From the NCBI GenBank assembly GCA_002898115.1, contig BDTL01000172.1, positions 1-5,744 of the forward strand: a DNA stretch of 5,744 nucleotides. The letters are read 5' to 3'. Positions 1 to 5,744 of the stretch are shown piece after piece (position 1 is the stretch's first letter; each line of letters begins with the position of its first letter). Under the pieces are notes generated by a model. That model was not told where the DNA came from. It saw nothing but the letters and a program-made list of their open reading frames with translations, and did not search any database. This DNA comes from a bacterium BMS3Bbin02. GTDB lineage: Bacteria > Actinomycetota > Acidimicrobiia > Spongiisociales > UBA5794. Both the position numbers and the translations under genes were made by a program.

Positions 1-8
1 AGGTAATC

Positions 9-1130
9 TTGGCACAGGTAGAACCGGCACTCACCGATGTGGTGATCGGTCGCGAGATACGCGCTGTCGCCGACCCGGTCGCGCTTGTCACGACCGCGGC
101 CGAGCACCGCGTTACGGGTCTTGTTTGGCACGCGGTGCAGGCAGACGCGATTACGGTCGACGAGGTGCAGAAGAAACGAATGGCGATCGGCCAGGTCCGT
201 CTCCGGACACGTCAGGCGACGATCGTCGGTGCCCTGCCGAAACTGCTAGAGGACGCCAAATCGGTTGGCGTCAGACTGGTGCTGTTCAAGGGTGCTGCTC
301 TTGAGAACCAACTCTATGGCGTATCGGGACTTCGCCCATTCACCGATCTCGACGTCGCCGTAGCGCCGGAATCCCGGCACCGGTTCGGAGAGCTCGTGGC
401 ACGCCTTGATCCCGCGCACTCCCTCGCCACAAAGGCTCAGCGTTTTGTCGATGCGGGAATCCTCGATTCCGTGGACATCCAGCTCGACGATGTGTGGATT
501 GATTTGCATGTCGATCCGTTCAAAGTCGGTCTCGACCTTCTTCAGCCCGACCTTGTGTGGGGATCAACGGAGGTGGTGGACATCGGGGGTACCGATGTCG
601 AGGTACTCGGCCTCGAAGCCGCGACATTGCAGATGATGTTGCACGAGCTTAAGGACCGTTTCGCGTTCCTGATAGGCCATTCGGACCTCCTGAGACTCTG
701 CACCCACCCGAAACTTGATCGCAGGTTGCTCGAAGAGATGGTCCAGGCGCAGGGGTACGGTTCCCTGTTCACGTTCGTGATGGATGTCGTTGAAGACGAT
801 CTTGGTGTCACGATTCGTCCGACTCCGGCCGTTCGGGGCTGGAGACACGCTGTTGCGCGGAGAGTGTGGCCATCATCGATCCGGTTAGGTGGCGACCGTG
901 GTAGGCGTGATCACCACCGCCGACAACAGTTCATCCCGTTCCTCGCGAAGGGTCGCGTGTTCGAGGCGTTCGGCTGGTGGCGCCGGGTGGTATTCCCGTC
1001 CGCGGAGTTGTTGGAGTACTGGGGCGAACTGTTGCACCCGCACCATCCTCCGCTACGGGGACCCTACATATGGAAGCTCCTGAGTCGTCGGTGGCACCTC
1101 TTTACGGATCGCCGGTCGGGCCACTCGTAG
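9..1130 (+). CDS. Nucleotidyltransferase family protein (NTP_transf_5-like)
   Basis: A 373-residue soluble protein with no signal peptide or membrane segment. Residues 92-120 carry the hallmark of the uncharacterised nucleotidyltransferase family: an LFKGAAL strand-turn (92-98), then Arg109 and the metal-binding type pair Asp113-x-Asp115 in RPFTDLDVAV. A second acidic element, WIDLHVDP (163-170), fits the family's conserved Asp-Leu-His. Family members have the DNA polymerase beta-like fold and often sit in exopolysaccharide or peptide-modification loci, but the substrate is unknown. The C-terminal third (about 290-373) is rich in Arg, Trp and His and I do not recognise it. The first available start is TTG at 9, five bases after an AGG. 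No in-frame stop is visible before it, so the true start may lie upstream of the window. It converges on the lipoprotein gene with 2 nt between stops. Family call fairly sure; function unknown. Confidence 0.78.
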   Translation: MAQVEPALTDVVIGREIRAVADPVALVTTAAEHRVTGLVWHAVQADAITVDEVQKKRMAIGQVRLRTRQATIVGALPKLLEDAKSVGVRLVLFKGAALENQLYGVSGLRPFTDLDVAVAPESRHRFGELVARLDPAHSLATKAQRFVDAGILDSVDIQLDDVWIDLHVDPFKVGLDLLQPDLVWGSTEVVDIGGTDVEVLGLEAATLQMMLHELKDRFAFLIGHSDLLRLCTHPKLDRRLLEEMVQAQGYGSLFTFVMDVVEDDLGVTIRPTPAVRGWRHAVARRVWPSSIRLGGDRGRRDHHRRQQFIPFLAKGRVFEAFGWWRRVVFPSAELLEYWGELLHPHHPPLRGPYIWKLLSRRWHLFTDRRSGHS

Positions 1131-1132
1131 CG

Positions 1133-2668
1133 TCACGGGTCGAAGGCATCGATCTCGAAGGTCTGACCTTCAAGATCGTTTCCGAATGAGTTCCACGTGT
1201 TGAAGTCCAGGACCTTCCCGAGCCATCTGAAGTACTCGTTCGCGTTCACGTAGTACGTATTCGACTCGAATCGGTTGTTCCACTCCGAGAACACTGCCTC
1301 GCTCCCGATATCCTGACCAATGCCGGACGAACCCTCGGACGCAACGATGATGTTGTCGTGGACATACAGATTGCGGAGTTCTCGTTCGCCGTATGCGCCG
1401 GTTCCGCGGTCCTGCTGGATGCCGATGATGCCAAGCCGGTTGTCCCGAACGACATTTCCGGTGACCTCGACGTCGGGAGAGTGGGCGATGAGAATCCCCG
1501 CGCCATACAGCCATTGTGTCCACCCGAAGCCGTTGCCGGTCACGGTATTGTCCTTGATGACAGCTCGATAGCTGATCTCGTGGAAGATGCCCGGTCCGAG
1601 GTTGTTTTCAACGACATTTTCCGCAATGGTGACGTCAATGTTATCGATATCGGTCCAGATCCCGGGTCCGGCATTGTCGTAGACGTAGTTGCGTTCTACG
1701 AGCAACCTGGTTTGAGTCGTCAGCTTCATTCCGCCGGTCTCGAATCCCGGAAGAAAGCCGATCGTCGTGTTGCCGTACACCTCGTTGTCTCGGATAATGT
1801 TGTCGAATCCACCCGGACCCGTGCCGATCCCGAGCTGTCCGTTGGCATAGACCCGGTTCTGTTCCGCCACGTTTTGCGCACCGAGCTTGATACCGACGCC
1901 GTGGTTGAAGCGGACGTCATTGTTTGCGATCCGCCATCTCAGAGCAAGCGTGTTTCCGCTCTTCGCCTGGATGGCTCCCGACTGGGCCGGGTTGGCGTAC
2001 TTCTCGATGATGAATCCGTCGATCGTCACGTCAGATGCTGTCCCAAAGAACGCAAACTCCGTTGTGGTGAGTTCGACGATCTGTCCCGCAGGGTCGTCGC
2101 CGACGGTGAGTACGCCGGTGTCATAGTTGAGTTGAAAGGTACCGGGGCCAACGTCGTTGGCATCTTCTATTTGCTGGGACAGCACCGAATTAATGTAGAC
2201 GTCTTCCGGTCGCGAGCACATTAGGGCAACTTCCTTGCAGTTGCCCTGGACCCGCCCCTCGGCGTTGATGCCGGCAAGAATCCAGACAGACCCCTGTTGG
2301 GTGAACCCTTCGAGAACGGTGGACCCGTTGAGGGTGGCTCCCGGTTGACCGACAAACGACATTGAGTTTTTCGGCTCGATCGAAACGTTCCGGTACGTGC
2401 CGGGCTCGAAGATGAACGCCGTGCCCGCCGGGGCGCTCGCGATGACCCTCTCGACATCCATTGCCGGAGACAGCATGACAGACTCGCTCAGTGGTCCGGG
2501 AATCCGAACCACCGTTGTCGATTGTGGAGGCGTCGGTTGGCGGGCCGACGTCGTCGTGGATTGGTCGACTGATCCCGCGCATGCTGACGCCAGCACCATA
2601 AGGGCGAGCGCCGTCATACCCCTGTTGACTAGTAACCGCATAGGGGAGACGCTACTTCGCCGCGGCAT
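1133..2668 (-). CDS. Right-handed parallel beta-helix lipoprotein
   Basis: A 511-residue exported protein. Residues 10-30 form a lipoprotein-type signal: Arg11 and Arg16, a hydrophobic stretch (19-28), then LASAC with Cys30 as the likely lipidated residue. The -3 position is Ala rather than the usual Leu, so the lipobox is slightly atypical. A Ser/Thr/Pro/Gln-rich tether (about 33-52) follows. From about residue 70 to the end is a beta-helix protein: an N-terminal cap (GTAFIFEPGTYR, 82-93), then Asn/Gly/Val-rich PbH1-type rungs such as the 'NxVxxNxGPGIF' pattern. It is a paralogue of the upstream SLH-anchored protein and lacks that protein's glycine linker and SLH repeats. An in-frame TAA lies directly before ATG 2668, and no clear ribosome site precedes it. 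Translation may be coupled to the upstream gene, or start at ATG 2641 (Met10), which gives a more typical signal peptide. Similar folds occur in pectate and alginate lyases, C5-epimerases and carbohydrate-binding surface proteins. I see no residue set that fixes an activity. Confidence 0.9.
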   Translation of the reverse strand: MPRRSSVSPMRLLVNRGMTALALMVLASACAGSVDQSTTTSARQPTPPQSTTVVRIPGPLSESVMLSPAMDVERVIASAPAGTAFIFEPGTYRNVSIEPKNSMSFVGQPGATLNGSTVLEGFTQQGSVWILAGINAEGRVQGNCKEVALMCSRPEDVYINSVLSQQIEDANDVGPGTFQLNYDTGVLTVGDDPAGQIVELTTTEFAFFGTASDVTIDGFIIEKYANPAQSGAIQAKSGNTLALRWRIANNDVRFNHGVGIKLGAQNVAEQNRVYANGQLGIGTGPGGFDNIIRDNEVYGNTTIGFLPGFETGGMKLTTQTRLLVERNYVYDNAGPGIWTDIDNIDVTIAENVVENNLGPGIFHEISYRAVIKDNTVTGNGFGWTQWLYGAGILIAHSPDVEVTGNVVRDNRLGIIGIQQDRGTGAYGERELRNLYVHDNIIVASEGSSGIGQDIGSEAVFSEWNNRFESNTYYVNANEYFRWLGKVLDFNTWNSFGNDLEGQTFEIDAFDP

Positions 2669-2677
2669 TTACCGCGG
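2660..2677 (-). promoter_or_regulatory. GC-rich hairpin with the lipoprotein start codon in its loop
   Basis: The minus-strand RNA reads CCGCGG-UAAAUG-CCGCGG, a perfect 6-bp all-GC stem with a 6-nt loop made of the in-frame stop UAA and the AUG at 2668. A stem here would hinder direct initiation and could be opened by ribosomes finishing the upstream gene (stop at 2689-2687). The role is inferred. Confidence 0.35.
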
Positions 2678-2686
2678 GAACCGTGG

Positions 2687-4858
<2,172 letters not shown>

Positions 4859-4887
4859 CGGATGAATGGGGGTTCCGCTTTAGCGAT

Positions 4888-4898
4888 TTCTCAGAGAA
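4888..4898. repeat. 11-bp palindrome TTCTCAGAGAA
   Basis: A perfect inverted repeat (TTCTC-A-GAGAA) lies 30 bp before the annotated ATG of the SLH gene, where an operator would act. It could also arise by chance in a locally AT-richer stretch. Confidence 0.25.
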
Positions 4899-4936
4899 TT
4901 TTTCTGGGGTATGCGCAAAGCAATGTCTTCGGTGGC

Positions 4937-4954
4937 GACCGGTCCAGCGCTGGA
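4937..4954. repeat. Two abutting perfect palindromes in the leader
   Basis: GACCGGTC (4937-4944) overlaps by two bases the 12-bp perfect palindrome TCCAGCGCTGGA (4943-4954). The inner spacing is too short for a strong RNA hairpin, so a dimeric-protein binding site in DNA is the likelier role. An outer inverted repeat, GCGCAA at 4913-4918 and TTGCGC at 4968-4973, brackets the pair almost symmetrically. Confidence 0.4.
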
Positions 4955-5007
4955 AAACAGTCTCGACTTGCGCGGTGCAGAGACTCGTGGGTTGCCAACG
5001 GGATCGA

Positions 5008-5013
5008 AGTATA
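5008..5013 (-). promoter_or_regulatory. Possible -10 hexamer TATACT
   Basis: On the minus strand this reads TATACT, five of six matches to the TATAAT consensus, about 150 bp before the SLH gene start. No good -35 hexamer is present at 16-19 bp spacing, so support is weak. If real, transcripts would carry a leader of about 140 nt that includes the palindromes. Confidence 0.18.
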
Positions 5014-5064
5014 CGGCCACGCCGCGCCTATGGGAGAATCAATGCACTACATGGCCAATGCCAG

Positions 5065-5744
5065 CTAGTTAACCGATCCACCGTTGGTCGTTTTCAGGGC
5101 TGGATACCCCGCGCTGACCCTTGCGATCATTCCCAGCGCCGTTCCGGTGAACACATACAGCGGTATCGCCACCTGGGGTCCTTCAAGCGTCGGATCGAAA
5201 ATTGCGTTGCCGAGAATCGCGATGACGGCGATCAGAAGCCAGGTAAGGATTCCGGCCGCTTCCGGATCAGACCGTCTCAATCGTTGGCGCACCCGCAGCA
5301 CCGCCACCGCAAACGTGGCCCAGAGCACCAGCCAGACCGTAAGGCCGGGGATCCCCATTCTTGCCAGAATGCCAAGGTGAGAGTTGTGTGCATTCCTGAG
5401 GGTCTGGAACGCGTCCTGCTGAATCGGTACAGCGTTGTACCGCTCTGCGATGTTTGGGCCCATGCCAAACCCGAAGGGGAAGTCACCGTAGATCACGTCC
5501 TGGGTGATGCCGTTCCAGAGTTCCAACCGCCACCGCTTGGTGCCGGCGAGCGTGTCATCCCCTCCGTCGGCGAAAACACTCTGGACGTTCGTTACGATCT
5601 GGCGCACCGAGATTTCTCGTTTGGCGGTCTCGATGCGGGCGTCCATTGCGAACAACAGACCGAACAGTCCGAAGGTGATACCCGCGATTCGAAACAGTGT
5701 TCGAGATGGGCGTTTTGACAGCAGTATGGTGAACCCGATGACAG
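5065..5744 (-). CDS. O-antigen ligase/polymerase-like membrane protein (Wzy_C type), partial at 5' end
   Basis: The C-terminal part of a polytopic membrane protein, open to the right window edge. The first start-like codon is TTG 5655, but the frame stays open for 29 more codons and reads as a membrane segment preceded by a basic loop (SKRPSRTLFR), so the gene begins outside the window. Visible landmarks are the extracytoplasmic loop with KRWRLELWNG, then FPFGFGMGPN, then the LRNAHNSHLGILARMGIPGL motif (around 5335-5400) with its conserved His, typical of the O-antigen ligase/Wzy polymerase superfamily. At least three hydrophobic segments follow (about 5295-5345, 5195-5250 and 5120-5170), and a short tail ends at TAG 5065. 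Such proteins polymerise or transfer undecaprenyl-linked glycans outside the membrane; in actinobacteria that would mean capsule, exopolysaccharide or wall glycan. Polymerase and ligase cannot be separated by sequence alone. It lies upstream of the beta-helix pair on the same strand, separated by a 206-bp gap. Confidence 0.86.
   Translation of the reverse strand, partial: VIGFTILLSKRPSRTLFRIAGITFGLFGLLFAMDARIETAKREISVRQIVTNVQSVFADGGDDTLAGTKRWRLELWNGITQDVIYGDFPFGFGMGPNIAERYNAVPIQQDAFQTLRNAHNSHLGILARMGIPGLTVWLVLWATFAVAVLRVRQRLRRSDPEAAGILTWLLIAVIAILGNAIFDPTLEGPQVAIPLYVFTGTALGMIARVSAGYPALKTTNGGSVN

Larger units (their letters stand above)
4859..5064 (-). promoter_or_regulatory. Intergenic leader upstream of the beta-helix pair
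   Basis: The only sizeable gap in the window, about 206 bp between the ligase-like gene's stop and the SLH gene's start. It holds a TATACT hexamer, a cluster of palindromes (4937-4954), an outer inverted repeat GCGCAA/TTGCGC (4913-4918 and 4968-4973) and the palindrome TTCTCAGAGAA (4888-4898). I see no rho-independent terminator with a T-run after the ligase-like gene, so read-through from upstream is possible. I could not match it to a known riboswitch class. That it is a regulatory leader is inferred from position and structure. Confidence 0.4.

Noticed and set aside
1358..2224. 288-residue plus-strand open frame
   Set aside because: It lies fully antisense to the lipoprotein gene, whose beta-helix rungs, signal peptide and paralogue support the minus-strand reading. 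The plus-strand product is Val/Asp-rich with no recognisable domain, as expected of a shadow in GC-rich DNA.
4859..5000. Cyclic-dinucleotide riboswitch (c-di-GMP-I or ydaO type)
   Set aside because: Fragments such as GCGCAAAGC and GCTAAAGCGGAACC looked suggestive. The first is on the wrong strand for the downstream gene, and the other conserved blocks of either class are missing.
4975..5718. 247-residue plus-strand open frame at the right end
   Set aside because: It runs antisense through the Wzy_C-type gene. The product is Arg/Gln/His-rich without membrane segments or motifs, while the minus strand shows clear family landmarks.

Overview
The window looks like chromosomal DNA from a GC-rich actinobacterium. 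The best clue is the C-terminus of the largest protein. It carries three S-layer-homology-like repeats of the 'GCNPP...CP..VTRGQMAAFL.RAL' type, which I associate mainly with Acidimicrobiia and related uncultured actinobacteria. The lineage is therefore an inference from protein style, not from a marker gene. I see no rRNA, tRNA, CRISPR array, insertion sequence or phage gene.

Layout from left to right. A plus-strand gene (9-1130) encodes a nucleotidyltransferase-fold protein of the 'uncharacterised nucleotidyltransferase' type (Pfam NTP_transf_5). It converges, with only 2 nt between stop codons, on a minus-strand block that fills the rest of the window. Read in its own direction, that block starts beyond the right edge with the C-terminal part of an O-antigen ligase/polymerase-like membrane protein (Wzy_C type, 5744-5065). 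A leader of about 206 bp follows (5064-4859), containing nested inverted repeats and a possible -10 element. Next is a 723-residue secreted right-handed beta-helix protein with a 26-glycine linker and three SLH-like repeats (4858-2687). Then, 18 nt downstream and in the same frame, comes a 511-residue beta-helix lipoprotein (2668-1133).

The two beta-helix proteins are clear tandem paralogues, collinear over nearly the whole beta-helix region. Their anchoring differs: one has a lipobox cysteine for the membrane, the other a flexible glycine linker and SLH-like repeats for the cell wall or envelope polysaccharide. Next to a polysaccharide polymerase/ligase-like gene and a nucleotidyltransferase, the simplest reading is part of a cell-surface or exopolysaccharide locus. 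In that reading the polymer is assembled by the membrane enzyme and then bound, trimmed or modified by two extracellular beta-helix proteins held at different depths of the envelope. The protein architectures are read directly from sequence. The pathway role and any enzyme activity of the beta-helix proteins are inference.
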